A stretch of 32,591 nucleotides of DNA from Bacillaceae bacterium SAS-127 (GTDB taxonomy: Bacteria > Bacillota > Bacilli > Bacillales > Domibacillaceae), in assembly GCA_002261155.1 (NCBI GenBank), contig NKXN01000013.1, forward strand, positions 1-32,591, read 5' to 3'. A model generated the notes under the pieces. It did not search any database and had not been told where the DNA came from. It saw only the letters and a program-made list of their open reading frames with translations. The translations under genes and the position numbers were made by a program. Shown piece by piece: positions 8,271 through 17,625 of this stretch. Every line of letters begins with the position of its first letter. Position 1 is the stretch's first letter.

Positions 8271-8352
8271 TGTAACATAATTGTAATAAAACTGCGTTTA
8301 TGTTAACGAATTGTAAATTTTGAGTTTAGGTTATTTACATTTCACTTATAAT
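8271..8352. promoter_or_regulatory. Candidate control region of the phosphate cotransporter gene
   Basis: A perfect TATAAT lies at 8347-8352 but with a poor -35 (GTTTAG at 17-base spacing), suggesting an activator-dependent promoter. Upstream is an inverted repeat, TGTAAAT (8312-8318) and ATTTACA (8333-8339). Minus-strand hexamers resembling PhoP half-sites occur in two pairs, each spaced 11 bp (starts 8271/8282 and 8301/8312). The orientation is opposite to that expected for PhoP activation of this gene, so PhoP control is only a suggestion. Confidence 0.35.
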
Positions 8353-8414
8353 TTATTAATAATTGTAGAGGGTTAGCAAGATTTGTCGAATTAAATTAAT
8401 TAGGAGTTGGAGAA

Positions 8415-10049
8415 ATGGAAATCAATGTCCAGGAAATGCTCTTTCAGTTTTTAGGTGGACTAGGTATATTTTTGTACGGAATTAAGTTAATGGGAGACGG
8501 GCTGCAGCAATCGGCTGGCGACCGCCTTCGAGACATTCTGGACCGATTCACTACGAACCCGTTTATGGGAGTTTTAGCGGGGGTATTAGTAACAATTTTG
8601 ATCCAAAGTAGTTCAGCTACTACCGTCATTACTGTTGGACTTGTAAGTGCTGGGTTTATGACGTTAAAGCAAGCGATTGGTGTTATTATGGGAGCGAACA
8701 TCGGGACAACCGTTACTGCTTTCATTATCGGGATTGATGTAGGAGAATACGCTTTACCTATATTAGCACTTGGAGCCATTTTTATTTTCTTCTTCAAAAG
8801 TAAACGAATCCACAATCTTGGAATGATTCTCTTTGGCTTTGGGGCACTTTTTTATGGGCTAGAGCTGATGAGTAATGGAATGAAGCCTTTGCGTGAATTG
8901 GAATCCTTCCATGAATTGACGGTCAATATGAGTACAAATCCTATTTTAGGAGTAGTTGTAGGTACAGTCTTTACAGTTATTGTCCAAAGTTCTAGTGCAA
9001 CGATTGGGATTTTACAAAGTTTATTTGCAGAAAACTTGCTCGATTTAAAAGCAGCTATGCCAGTTTTATTTGGGGACAATATCGGAACAACGATTACTGC
9101 TGTATTAGCATCAATTGGGGCATCTGTTGCGGCAAGAAGAGCAGCTGCTACTCATGTTCTATTTAACTTAATTGGGGCGACAATTTTCTTAATTATTTTA
9201 CCTTTGTTTACACAATTTATTGATTATTTAAGTGTTGCACTTAGTTTGGATCCGAAAATGACGATTGCTTTTGCGCATGGTACATTTAATATTACGAACA
9301 CGATGATTCAATTGCCATTTGTTGGCTTGTTAGCTATGATTGTAACGAAATTAATTCCTGGTGAAGATGCTATTTTTGAATATAAGGCGAAACATCTCGA
9401 CCCTATTTTTATTGAGCAGTCTCCTTCAATCGCTCTTGGTCAAGCGAAGGAAGAAGTGATTAACATGGGGCAAATCGCTGTTAAAGGGATGGAAGAGACG
9501 CTTGAATATTTAAAAACGAAGCAGCAAAAGCATGCTGAAAGAGCGACTCAAATTGAAGATTCAGTAAATACTTTAGATAAAAAAATTACAGATTATTTAA
9601 TTGATTTATCAGGCGCTTCATTGTCTGATGCTGAATCAGAGAGACATTCTTTATTAATGGACACGGTTCGTGATATTGAGCGAGTTGGTGACCACTTTGA
9701 AAATATTTTAGAACTTGTTGATTATCAACAAACAAATAAAGTGAAAATTACTGATCAGGCAATGTCTGAGCTTGAGGAAATGTTTAAATTAACGATTGAT
9801 ACGGTTAACAAATCGATTCAAGCTCTTGATGAAAATAATTTACAACTAGCTCGTGAAGTTGCTGCGAATGAAGATTTAGTTGATAAAATGGAGCGGAAAT
9901 TACGCAAACAGCACATTTTACGACTGACAGAAGGCGCTTGTACGGCACAGGCAGGTATCGTATTTGTTGACATTATTAGTAACCTTGAGAGAATGAGTGA
10001 TCATGCGGTGAATGTCGCTGAGGCAGTTCTTGGTATTAGAGGGTTGTAA
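8415..10049 (+). CDS. Na+/phosphate cotransporter with C-terminal PhoU-like domain
   Basis: The protein has 544 residues. Residues 1-310 form two repeated Na_Pi_cotrans units, each with the diagnostic QSSSAT motif (LIQSSSATTVITVG and VQSSSATIGILQ) and NIGTT loops (MGANIGTTVTAF, FGDNIGTTITAV). Residues ~335-540 are soluble, helical and PhoU-like (DTVRDIERVGDHFENI, ISNLERMSDHAVNVAE). It resembles NptA-type low-affinity phosphate uptake; the PhoU domain may sense or regulate phosphate flux. ATG follows TTAGGAGTTGGAG. The pst operon, which has no phoU, lies 4.5 kb downstream. B. subtilis has a different gene (yqgC) at this place. Confidence 0.92.
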   Translation: MEINVQEMLFQFLGGLGIFLYGIKLMGDGLQQSAGDRLRDILDRFTTNPFMGVLAGVLVTILIQSSSATTVITVGLVSAGFMTLKQAIGVIMGANIGTTVTAFIIGIDVGEYALPILALGAIFIFFFKSKRIHNLGMILFGFGALFYGLELMSNGMKPLRELESFHELTVNMSTNPILGVVVGTVFTVIVQSSSATIGILQSLFAENLLDLKAAMPVLFGDNIGTTITAVLASIGASVAARRAAATHVLFNLIGATIFLIILPLFTQFIDYLSVALSLDPKMTIAFAHGTFNITNTMIQLPFVGLLAMIVTKLIPGEDAIFEYKAKHLDPIFIEQSPSIALGQAKEEVINMGQIAVKGMEETLEYLKTKQQKHAERATQIEDSVNTLDKKITDYLIDLSGASLSDAESERHSLLMDTVRDIERVGDHFENILELVDYQQTNKVKITDQAMSELEEMFKLTIDTVNKSIQALDENNLQLAREVAANEDLVDKMERKLRKQHILRLTEGACTAQAGIVFVDIISNLERMSDHAVNVAEAVLGIRGL

Positions 10050-10074
10050 TAGGTAATCTATAGCTTGTTTAATA

Positions 10075-10125
10075 AGAGGTCTAACCTTTATCTGTCGTAC
10101 GATAATAAGGTTAGATCTCTTTTTT
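10075..10125 (+). terminator. Terminator of the phosphate cotransporter gene
   Basis: A 14-bp stem (10075-10088 with 10107-10120, one G.U pair), built around CTAACCTT and AAGGTTAG, is followed by a run of Ts. Confidence 0.85.
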
Positions 10126-10246
10126 ATAGAAAGTTTGATGATTTTTACTAAATCAATAGGGTTTAATAATTGAAAGAGTCTCGCTATTTTGGTAATCTAA
10201 ATAATGAAAGACTAGAAAAAAATCACCTACATAGGAGGAATTTATT

Positions 10247-10855
10247 ATGGCATTCCAATTACCAGAATTACCTTATGCATATGACGCATTAGAACCTCAT
10301 GTTGATAAGGAAACAATGAATATTCATCATACGAAGCACCATAACACATATGTAACAAAATTAAACGAAGCTCTTCAAGGTCACGATGATCTTGCAAGCA
10401 AATCAGTTGAAGAACTAATTGCTGACATTGATGCTCTTCCTGAAGCGATTCGTACAGCTGTGCGCAATAACGGTGGCGGACATGCCAACCATTCTTTATT
10501 CTGGCAGCTTTTATCTCCAAATGGTGGCGGTGAGCCAGCAGCTGAATTAGCTGATGCAATCAACAGCAAATTTGGAAGCTTAGATAAATTCAAAGAGCAA
10601 TTTGCGGCTGCAGCAGCTGGCCGTTTCGGTTCTGGTTGGGCATGGCTTGTTGTAAATAACGGCGAGTTAGAAGTAACAAGCACACCGAACCAAGACTCTC
10701 CATTAATGGAAGGTAAAACGCCAATTCTTGGTCTTGATGTTTGGGAGCATGCGTACTACTTAAACTACCAAAACCGCCGTCCAGATTACATTCAAGCGTT
10801 CTGGAATGTTGTGAACTGGGATGAAGTAGCGAAGCGTTTTAACGAAGCAAAATAA
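10247..10855 (+). CDS. sodA: Superoxide dismutase [Mn]
   Basis: SodA converts superoxide to hydrogen peroxide and oxygen in the cytosol. The 202-residue protein has both Fe/Mn-SOD domains. Metal ligands are recognisable: His27 in [12 protein letters not shown], a second His in [10 protein letters not shown], and Asp/His in [16 protein letters not shown]-region variants and close similarity to B. subtilis SodA favour manganese. ATG follows ATAGGAGG. A promoter might use TTGAAA at 10170-10175, but the matching -10 (TAATCT) is poor. It is monocistronic between two terminators. Confidence 0.97.
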   Translation: MAFQLPELPYAYDALEPHVDKETMNIHHTKHHNTYVTKLNEALQGHDDLASKSVEELIADIDALPEAIRTAVRNNGGGHANHSLFWQLLSPNGGGEPAAELADAINSKFGSLDKFKEQFAAAAAGRFGSGWAWLVVNNGELEVTSTPNQDSPLMEGKTPILGLDVWEHAYYLNYQNRRPDYIQAFWNVVNWDEVAKRFNEAK

Positions 10856-10874
10856 TCATTTTATAAATGAATGG

Positions 10875-10906
10875 GACAAGTCATGCAATCATGGCTTGTC
10901 TTTTTT
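10875..10906 (+). terminator. Terminator of sodA
   Basis: GACAAGTCATG (10875-10885) pairs with CATGGCTTGTC (10890-10900) through one T.G pair around a CAAT loop, followed by six Ts. Confidence 0.9.
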
Positions 10907-10962
10907 GTTGTATAACTAAGCTCTTTTCTCCAAAACATAAGTGAGAAAGGGGGATACATATT

Positions 10963-12192
10963 GTGGTGATCAAACGATGGTACGGTCATTTAGATGTAAC
11001 GAAAGATTTAATTATTTTACTTATTATTGGTGGCTTGTATTCCCTGAGCGTTGCCTTATCAAACACGTTTGTTAATATATATCTTTGGAAGCAATCGGGT
11101 CAGTTTATCGATCTTGCCATTTATAATTTATCAGTGGTAGCGATTCAGCCAGTGGCCTTTTTTATTGCTGGGAAATGTGCCAAAAAGGTGGATCGTGTTA
11201 TTGTGTTAAGGGCCGGTATTACGATTCTTGGTCTTTTTTATTTAGCGGTACTTTCGTTTGGAGAACAAGCATCTAATTGGCTGATCTTATTAGGTCTTCT
11301 GCTTGGCGCAGGCTACGGCTTTTATTGGTTAGCCTTTAATGTATTAACATTTGAAATTACAGAGCCTGAGACAAGAGATTTTTTTAATGGCTTTTTTGGG
11401 ACATTATTTTCAGCCGGGGGAATGGTTGGTCCAATACTAGCTGGTTTTATTATTAGTCGTTTTGCTTCAACGACGGGATATCTCATCGTATTTGGTTTAT
11501 CGCTTGGCGGTTTTATTATCGCGGTCGTCTTTAGTTTTTTCTTAAAAAGAAGATGTGCCAAAGGGCGTTTTCTCCTTCTACCTGTGTGGAATGAGAGAAA
11601 GTGGAATGCGGATTGGCGTCGCATTACGATTGCTCATTTTTTTCAAGGATTACGAGAAGGAGTATTTGTTTTTATTATTTCTGTGTTCGTCTTTTTAGCA
11701 ACCAATAGTGAATTAGCTCTAGGGATGTACGGCCTCGTGTACTCGGGTATTTCATTTATTAGCTATACATTAGCCTCGAAAGTGATCAAAAAAGAGCATC
11801 GAAAGCGAGTAATTTTGATCGGTGGTGTGCTGCTCTTTTTCTCCTTGTTTATTATCATGCCTGAGCCGACCTACGCAAGGTTGTTAATTTATGCGGCTGT
11901 GATCGCCATCGCGTACCCTTTTTTACTCGTTCCGTATTTGTCGATGACGTATGATGTCATCGGTCAAGGGAAGAAGGCTGCTGAACGCCGAGTAGAATAT
12001 ATCGTTTTGCGAGAGATCTTTCTTAACGCCGGCAGGATTGTGTCTATTCTATCCTTTATCGCAGCGATTCTCTTCTTTGATCAACAAAAAAGCATTCCAA
12101 TTCTCCTTGTTGTTTTAGGAGCAGGGCACAGTATGATCTATTTTTGTATTCGACACGTTCGTTCCCATGCAACGAAGGTTGCTGTTCGTTAA
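10963..12192 (+). CDS. yqgE: MFS transporter YqgE
   Basis: This 409-residue protein has 12 predicted membrane helices and a basic central loop (KRRCAKGRFLLLPVWNERKWNADWRR) between helices 6 and 7, as in major facilitator superfamily permeases. It corresponds to B. subtilis YqgE by position between sodA and pbpA. The substrate is unknown. Start is GTG 10963, immediately followed by a second GTG, with AAAGGGGG about 10 bases upstream. No clear terminator follows, but pbpA has its own promoter candidate. Confidence 0.85.
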   Translation: MVIKRWYGHLDVTKDLIILLIIGGLYSLSVALSNTFVNIYLWKQSGQFIDLAIYNLSVVAIQPVAFFIAGKCAKKVDRVIVLRAGITILGLFYLAVLSFGEQASNWLILLGLLLGAGYGFYWLAFNVLTFEITEPETRDFFNGFFGTLFSAGGMVGPILAGFIISRFASTTGYLIVFGLSLGGFIIAVVFSFFLKRRCAKGRFLLLPVWNERKWNADWRRITIAHFFQGLREGVFVFIISVFVFLATNSELALGMYGLVYSGISFISYTLASKVIKKEHRKRVILIGGVLLFFSLFIIMPEPTYARLLIYAAVIAIAYPFLLVPYLSMTYDVIGQGKKAAERRVEYIVLREIFLNAGRIVSILSFIAAILFFDQQKSIPILLVVLGAGHSMIYFCIRHVRSHATKVAVR

Positions 12193-12273
12193 AATGGAAG
12201 ATAAAGAAAATGCCCACTGATTGAAGTTTCACCTTATCATAATATGTGGAAAAAAGTTTCCCATAGCTATCAG

Positions 12274-12302
12274 TAGAAAAAACAGACAAACTCCGTTAAA
12301 AT
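12274..12302 (+). promoter_or_regulatory. Candidate SigA promoter of pbpA
   Basis: TAGAAA (12274-12279), a 17-base spacer and TAAAAT (12297-12302). The start point would lie near 12310, leaving a leader of about 35 bases that contains the ribosome binding site. Confidence 0.45.
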
Positions 12303-12343
12303 AAGGAGTATAAAAAAGAATGATCTGGAGAGGGTTGTGACAG

Positions 12344-14521
12344 TTGAAAAAGACAAAGAAAAAAAGGAAGACGCATGTCCCTTTGCGAATGAACATGATG
12401 TTCTTCGTTGTCTTTTTGCTTTTTTCTCTATTAATTTTCAGACTGGGAATTGTACAAATTGTTCAGGGGGAAGATTACCAAAGGAAAATAGAACGGACAG
12501 AAGACGTAACCGTGAACGCAAGTGTACCAAGAGGAAAGATGTTTGATCGAGATGGAAAAGTGGTTGTCGATAACTTACCACAAAATGCGATTACGTACAC
12601 GCGAGCGAAAGGCGCGAAGCAAGAAGACATGCTCAAAACAGCGACGAAACTGGCCGAGCTGATTGAGAAAGAAACGGATCAAGTGACAGAGCGAGATAAA
12701 AAAGATTTCTGGTTGATGAAGCATGAAGAAGAGGGAAAAGCGAAAATTACAGAAAAGGAATGGGCTCAACTTAAAGAAGGAGAAATCGAAGAGAAGAAGA
12801 TTTATCAAATGCAAATTGATCGTATTACGGAAGACGATTTAAAAGAATTGACGGATGAAGAGCTAGAAATATTGGCGATTTACCGTGAGTTTACTACTGG
12901 ATACGCAATGACGCCGCAAATTGTCAAAAATAAAGATGTGACGGAAGAGGAATATGCGGTCGTTAGTGAGAATTTAGCTTCCTTGCCTGGCGTGAATACA
13001 ACAACCGATTGGGAACGTTCTTATGTGTATGATAATACATTAAAGACGGTGCTTGGTAATATTTCTTCTTCTAAGGAAGGATTGCCGAAAGAAATGGTCG
13101 ACTATTATACGTCCAGAGGATACAGTCGAAATGACCGCGTAGGAAAAAGTTACATTGAATATCAATATGAAGATATGTTGCGCGGCCAAAAAACAAAAGT
13201 GAAAAACATTACGGATAAGTCTGGAAATGTATTGGACTCTGAAGTCATTCGTGAAGGGCAACGCGGAAATGATTTAGTATTAACGATCGATATGGAGCTA
13301 CAACAAGCCGTCGATCAAATTGTTGAAGAGGAATTAAGAAGGGAGAAAGCCGGCTATGGTCGCCACCTTCTTGATCGTGCATTTGCAACGGTGATGGACC
13401 CGAATACCGGAGAAATCCTTGCGATGTCTGGAAAGAAAATTGAAACGAATAATGGCAAGACGGAAATGCTTGATTTTGCGCTTGGTAATATGACGACGTC
13501 TTATACGATGGGATCGTCAGTGAAGGGTGCGACGGTGTTAACAGGGTTTATGACTGATGTGAATAACCCAGGAGACTCTATCCTTGACGAACCGTTAAAA
13601 TTTAAAGGAACTAAGAAGACAAAGAGTTCCGTCTTTAATCGACATGGTCGGGTCGCTGTCAATGACAAAACAGCTTTAATGCTTTCCTCCAATGTATATA
13701 TGTTTAAAACAGCGATGGAAATTGCTGGTGGGAAGTATATTCCAAACTCGAGTTTAAAGCTTAATTTGGAAGACGGATTTTCAACGATGCGCAATTATTT
13801 TGGTCAATTTGGCCTTGGTGTGCCTACCGGTATCGATCTACCGAACGAGCAAGTGGGTTTTCAAGGGAAAATTAATTTTGGAGAGCCTGGGAAAATACTT
13901 GACTTTTCCATAGGGCAGTTTGATACGTATACGCCGTTGCAATTAGCTCAATATGTTTCGACGATTGCTAACGGTGGTTATCGGATGCGTCCTTATATTG
14001 TGAAGGAAATTCGCGAACCAGCAAAGGAAACTAATAAAATTGGTCCAATTGTGAAGGAAAATCAACCGGAAGTATTGAATCGGTTAGATGCTACACCAAA
14101 TGAAATACAAAGTGTGCAAGAAGGTTTTCGTTTAGTTATGAGTGGTTCAAGAGGAACAGCGAGGAGATATTTTGCTGGTGCTCCATATAGTCCTGCTGGG
14201 AAAACTGGAACAGCTGAAGGGGTATATGATGGACCAAAAGGTGAACAATATATAAAAAATGGTCAAAAGCTACCGATGACGTGGAATGTAACGCTCGTTG
14301 GTTATGCGCCTTATGATAATCCGGAAGTCGCTTTTTCAGTCGTCGTTCCTTGGGTATATGAGGGGAAAGGAAGGTCTTCTATAAATAGTGTGATTGGTAA
14401 AAGAATTCTTGATAAATATTTCGAGTTGAAATCAGAAAGAATGAAGAACGAAACGGCTGATGTGGTCGTTGAACAAGATATACAGTTGAAAAATGACAAG
14501 AAAAATAAAGAACAAGAGTAG
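12344..14521 (+). CDS. pbpA: Penicillin-binding protein 2A (class B transpeptidase)
   Basis: PbpA cross-links peptidoglycan during rod-shape elongation or spore outgrowth. The 725-residue protein has a basic N-terminus and a single membrane anchor (about 15-37), a dimerisation/pedestal region with PRGKMFDRDGKVVVDN, and a transpeptidase domain. Catalytic motifs: S391-S-V-K394, S448-S-N450 and K620-T-G622. A long charged insertion (about 95-170, TERDKKDFW) is as in B. subtilis PbpA. The start is a TTG with AGAGGG 9 bases upstream; an overlapping frame from 12337 is a shadow. It ends before a strong terminator. Confidence 0.95.
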   Translation: MKKTKKKRKTHVPLRMNMMFFVVFLLFSLLIFRLGIVQIVQGEDYQRKIERTEDVTVNASVPRGKMFDRDGKVVVDNLPQNAITYTRAKGAKQEDMLKTATKLAELIEKETDQVTERDKKDFWLMKHEEEGKAKITEKEWAQLKEGEIEEKKIYQMQIDRITEDDLKELTDEELEILAIYREFTTGYAMTPQIVKNKDVTEEEYAVVSENLASLPGVNTTTDWERSYVYDNTLKTVLGNISSSKEGLPKEMVDYYTSRGYSRNDRVGKSYIEYQYEDMLRGQKTKVKNITDKSGNVLDSEVIREGQRGNDLVLTIDMELQQAVDQIVEEELRREKAGYGRHLLDRAFATVMDPNTGEILAMSGKKIETNNGKTEMLDFALGNMTTSYTMGSSVKGATVLTGFMTDVNNPGDSILDEPLKFKGTKKTKSSVFNRHGRVAVNDKTALMLSSNVYMFKTAMEIAGGKYIPNSSLKLNLEDGFSTMRNYFGQFGLGVPTGIDLPNEQVGFQGKINFGEPGKILDFSIGQFDTYTPLQLAQYVSTIANGGYRMRPYIVKEIREPAKETNKIGPIVKENQPEVLNRLDATPNEIQSVQEGFRLVMSGSRGTARRYFAGAPYSPAGKTGTAEGVYDGPKGEQYIKNGQKLPMTWNVTLVGYAPYDNPEVAFSVVVPWVYEGKGRSSINSVIGKRILDKYFELKSERMKNETADVVVEQDIQLKNDKKNKEQE

Positions 14522-14523
14522 CG

Positions 14524-14561
14524 AAAAACACCCGATTTTAGGAAAAATCGGGTGTTTTTTT
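14524..14561 (+). terminator. Terminator of pbpA
   Basis: A perfect 16-bp stem (14524-14539 with 14544-14559), centred on ACACCCGATTTT and AAAATCGGGTGT with an AGGA loop, is followed by Ts. It insulates the pst promoter. Confidence 0.92.
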
Positions 14562-14578
14562 GTATAAAAAGTCGAGCA

Positions 14579-14632
14579 TTTACAAAAGCTTAACATTACA
14601 TTAAAACGGAATTAATACTCCTTCGTTAATCT
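14579..14632 (+). promoter_or_regulatory. PhoP-box array and promoter of the pst operon
   Basis: Four hexamers TTTACA (14579), TTAACA (14590), TTAAAA (14601) and TTAATA (14612) start exactly 11 bp apart on the plus strand. This is the arrangement of PhoP-P direct repeats in Bacillus Pho promoters. A -10-like TAATCT (14627-14632) lies 9 bases after the last hexamer, without a usable -35, which fits PhoP-dependent activation under phosphate starvation. Confidence 0.85.
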
Positions 14633-14683
14633 GTGTACTGTAGCAAAAAACAAAAACAAACATTTTTTAGGGGGAAATTAGAA

Positions 14684-15664
14684 ATGAAACCAGTAAAAGT
14701 TCTTGCGGTATCTGCTATGCTTGGATCTGCTTTAGTATTAGGTGCATGTAACAGTGGCGGCACAGGTGGAGAAGAGCCAAAGAAAGAAAACACGGAGCAA
14801 GCGGGCGAAACAGATAAGCAGCTACAAGGTAACGTTCAAGTTGACGGATCTTCTACTGTTTATCCAATCATGGAAGCTGTATCTGAAGAGTTTATGATGG
14901 AGCAACCTGATGTAAAAGTAACTGTTGGTTTCTCTGGAACTGGCGGCGGATTTGAAAAATTCATCGCAGGAGAAACTCAATTAACTAACGCTTCTCGTCC
15001 AATTAAAGATGAAGAGAAAGCATCTTTAGAAGAGAAAAAAGTTGACTTCACTGAATTCGAGCTTGCGTTTGACGGTCTTTCGGTAGTAGTGAACAAGGAT
15101 AATGACTGGGTAGATCACCTAACAATCGAAGAATTACAAAAAATGTGGGTAGATAACGGCAAAGCGAAGAAATGGTCTGATATCCGTGAAGGATGGCCAG
15201 AAGAAGAAATCAAATTATACTCTCCTGGTACAGATTCTGGTACATTTGATTACTTTGATGAAGTCATCTTAGAAGAGCAGCAAATCGATAAAGCAGCTAC
15301 TTTGTCTGAGGATGACAACGTACTTGTACAAGGTGTAACAGGTGATAAAAATGCGATTGGTTACTTCGGTTATGCATATTACCTAGAAAATAAAGATAAT
15401 TTAAAAGTGGTTCCAATTGATGGCGGTAAAGGTGCGGTTGAACCGACAAACGAAACAATTGAAAGTGGAGAATATGCACCATTATCTCGTCCACTATACA
15501 CATATGTATCTAACAAAGCTGTAGCGGAAGACGAAGCAGTATATAACTACGTGAAGTTTACTCTTGAAAATGCAGGCGCATTATCAGAAGAAGTTGGTTA
15601 CGTGAAGCTTCCAGAGGAAAAATATACAAAAGCATTAGAAACATTAGAAGGATTAAAGAAATAA
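14684..15664 (+). CDS. pstS: Phosphate-binding lipoprotein PstS
   Basis: This 326-residue lipoprotein has a signal peptide ending in the lipobox LGAC, with Cys22 as the lipidated residue. A Gly/Glu/Lys-rich linker leads to the mature PstS fold: [23 protein letters not shown] and [12 protein letters not shown] line the phosphate site. It captures phosphate outside the membrane for PstCAB. I chose ATG 14684 because AGGGGGAAATTAG precedes it; an upstream in-frame GTG at 14633 would precede the ribosome binding site and spoil the signal peptide. It is the first gene of a PhoP-type operon. Confidence 0.96.
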   Translation: MKPVKVLAVSAMLGSALVLGACNSGGTGGEEPKKENTEQAGETDKQLQGNVQVDGSSTVYPIMEAVSEEFMMEQPDVKVTVGFSGTGGGFEKFIAGETQLTNASRPIKDEEKASLEEKKVDFTEFELAFDGLSVVVNKDNDWVDHLTIEELQKMWVDNGKAKKWSDIREGWPEEEIKLYSPGTDSGTFDYFDEVILEEQQIDKAATLSEDDNVLVQGVTGDKNAIGYFGYAYYLENKDNLKVVPIDGGKGAVEPTNETIESGEYAPLSRPLYTYVSNKAVAEDEAVYNYVKFTLENAGALSEEVGYVKLPEEKYTKALETLEGLKK

Positions 15665-15694
15665 TTTTTTAAGCGGATAAAGGATTATTATTCC

Positions 15695-15728
15695 GTAAGG
15701 TGGAAAGCGACTCCGCTTTCCACCTTAC
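15695..15728 (+). promoter_or_regulatory. Intercistronic pstS-pstC hairpin (mRNA processing/stability)
   Basis: GTAAGGTGGAAAGCG (15695-15709) and CGCTTTCCACCTTAC (15714-15728) form a perfect 15-bp stem with an ACTC loop and no T-run. It is therefore unlikely to be a full terminator. In B. subtilis the pst transcript is processed and pstS mRNA is much more abundant than the rest; a hairpin here would protect the pstS 3' end. Confidence 0.7.
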
Positions 15729-15753
15729 TATGGGGTTGAAGGGAGTATTCATT

Positions 15754-16698
15754 TTGAAAACAGTTGAGAAGAAAATGAGCCCAGTTCAAGAATTGCTTGA
15801 GAAAAAATATAACAGCGGTTTTTTGAACAGAAGTGAAAAAATTATTCCAGTCATACTATTTATTATGGCTGCTGTATCTGTATTAACAACTATTGGTATT
15901 GTTTTTACATTAATTTTTGAGACATTTACTTTTTTCCGTGAAGTTTCGTTAGTTGAGTTCTTTACTGCAAAAGAATGGTATCCATTCTCTGCATCTGAAG
16001 CGACATATGGTATTTTACCATTGGTAATCGGAACGCTGAAAATCACAGCTATCGCTTCATTAACAGCGGTACCGATTGGTTTAGGTGTAGCTATCTATTT
16101 AAGTGAGTATGCTTCAGACACAGTTAGAAAAATTATGAAGCCCGTTTTAGAGGTGTTAGCAGGTGTACCTACCATTGTTTATGGTTTCTTTGCTCTAACA
16201 TTTGTCACTCCTTTATTGCGATCTATTTTCCCTTCAGTGGAAATGTTTAATGCGATTAGTCCAGGGATTGTTGTAGGGATTATGATTATTCCGATGATTG
16301 TATCTCTTTCAGAAGATGCCCTTTCATCTGTTCCTCAAGCTGTACGTCAAGGATCTTTAGCGCTTGGAGCAACGAAGTGGGAAACAACGTGGAGAGTAGC
16401 AATGCCAGCTGCTTTATCAGGGATTCTTGCTTCCGTTGTATTAGCCCTTTCTCGTGCTATCGGTGAAACGATGATCGTAACCATTGCAGGAGGATCTACT
16501 CCTACTGCTTCACTAGATTTGACCGCTTCTTTACAAACAATGACATCTTACATTGTTCAAGTAAGCACAGGTGATGCAGGATTTGGTACAACGATTTATT
16601 ACAGTATTTATGCTGTAGGTTTTACTTTATTTATTTTCACATTGGCTATGAATGTTTTAGCTCAGCGCATCTCTAAGCGTTTTAGGGAGGAATATTAA
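15754..16698 (+). CDS. pstC: Phosphate ABC transporter permease PstC
   Basis: This 314-residue protein has six membrane helices and the binding-protein-dependent transport signature in the fifth loop (ALGATKWETTWRVAMP, then SRAIGETMIV). It forms the phosphate channel with PstA. Start is TTG 15754, with AAGGGAG 8 bases upstream. The longer frame from GTG 15700 begins inside the intercistronic hairpin and is not credible; ATG 15775 is a further alternative. It is separated from pstA by nothing: pstA starts at the next base. Confidence 0.94.
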   Translation: MKTVEKKMSPVQELLEKKYNSGFLNRSEKIIPVILFIMAAVSVLTTIGIVFTLIFETFTFFREVSLVEFFTAKEWYPFSASEATYGILPLVIGTLKITAIASLTAVPIGLGVAIYLSEYASDTVRKIMKPVLEVLAGVPTIVYGFFALTFVTPLLRSIFPSVEMFNAISPGIVVGIMIIPMIVSLSEDALSSVPQAVRQGSLALGATKWETTWRVAMPAALSGILASVVLALSRAIGETMIVTIAGGSTPTASLDLTASLQTMTSYIVQVSTGDAGFGTTIYYSIYAVGFTLFIFTLAMNVLAQRISKRFREEY

Positions 16699-17589
16699 AT
16701 GCAAAACGTCCGAAAAGGGATTAATACAGATGAAATGGTAGGAAATATTCCTACACGTCTTATGAAGAATAACTTGTATAAAGGAATTTTCTTTGCAGCA
16801 ACAGTTTTTACATCCATCATTTTAGTCGTTCTTCTTGTTCGGATTTTCTCACAAGGAGCTGCTCATTTATCATGGGATTTCATGACGAATTTCGCTTCGA
16901 GGCGCCCAGAACAAGCTGGAATTAAAGCAGCGTTGGTCGGAACACTTTGGATGATGGCGGTCGTTGTTCCTGTTTCTACTTTGTTAGGTGTAGGTGCCGC
17001 TATTTATCTTGAGGAATATGCGAAGAAGAATCGAATGACTAAATGGATTCAAATGAACATTTCCAATCTTGCTGGTGTACCATCTGTTGTTTTCGGTTTA
17101 TTAGGATTAACGATTTTTGTCCGTATGTTTTTCCTTGGCAACAGTATATTAGCCGCAGGATTCACAATGAGTTTGTTGATTCTACCAGTAATTATTGTTG
17201 CTTCACAAGAGGCGATTCGGGCAGTACCAAACGAGTTGAAAGAAGCGTCCTTTGGGCTTGGGGCTACAAAGTGGCAAACGATTTTACGAGTCGTTCTTCC
17301 GTCAGCTCTTCCGGGTATCTTAACGGGAAGTATCTTATCTTTTTCAAGAGCGATTGGAGAAACAGCTCCGCTCGTAGTTATCGGGATTCCGACATTTGTT
17401 GCCTTTTTACCTAAGTCTGTTTTTGACCAGTTTACAGCTTTACCGATGCAAATTTATAACTGGACGAGTAGACCACAAGAAGAATTCCATTTGTTAGCTG
17501 CAGCTGGTATTATCATTCTTCTTATCATTTTGATCTTGATGAATTCTGTCGCTGTTTGGATTCGAAATCGTTATCAACAAAGATATTAA
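16699..17589 (+). CDS. pstA: Phosphate ABC transporter permease PstA
   Basis: This 296-residue permease has six membrane helices and the loop signature GLGATKWQTILRVVLP followed by SRAIGETAPL, parallel to PstC. AGGGAGGAATATTAA precedes the ATG and overlaps the pstC end, so the two permeases are probably coupled. The N-terminal ~35 residues are cytosolic and polar. pstB follows after 36 bases. Confidence 0.95.
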   Translation: MQNVRKGINTDEMVGNIPTRLMKNNLYKGIFFAATVFTSIILVVLLVRIFSQGAAHLSWDFMTNFASRRPEQAGIKAALVGTLWMMAVVVPVSTLLGVGAAIYLEEYAKKNRMTKWIQMNISNLAGVPSVVFGLLGLTIFVRMFFLGNSILAAGFTMSLLILPVIIVASQEAIRAVPNELKEASFGLGATKWQTILRVVLPSALPGILTGSILSFSRAIGETAPLVVIGIPTFVAFLPKSVFDQFTALPMQIYNWTSRPQEEFHLLAAAGIIILLIILILMNSVAVWIRNRYQQRY

Positions 17590-17625
17590 CTCATACTGAA
17601 GCAAAACTAATTGGAGGGAAAATCA

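Noticed and set aside
10170-10198. SigA promoter for sodA
   Set aside because: TTGAAA is reasonable, but the -10 TAATCT matches only three of six positions, so it is not listed as a feature.
12280-12295. Third copy of the end repeat (ACAGACAAACTC)
   Set aside because: It matches only 10 of 12 bases of the repeat, lies in a promoter spacer and has no palindromic partner.
12337-12546. 69-residue frame at the start of pbpA
   Set aside because: It lies within the pbpA coding start in another frame; the pbpA frame carries the anchor and family sequence.
17043-17414. 123-residue plus-strand frame inside pstA
   Set aside because: It is an out-of-frame shadow of a clearly coding membrane protein.
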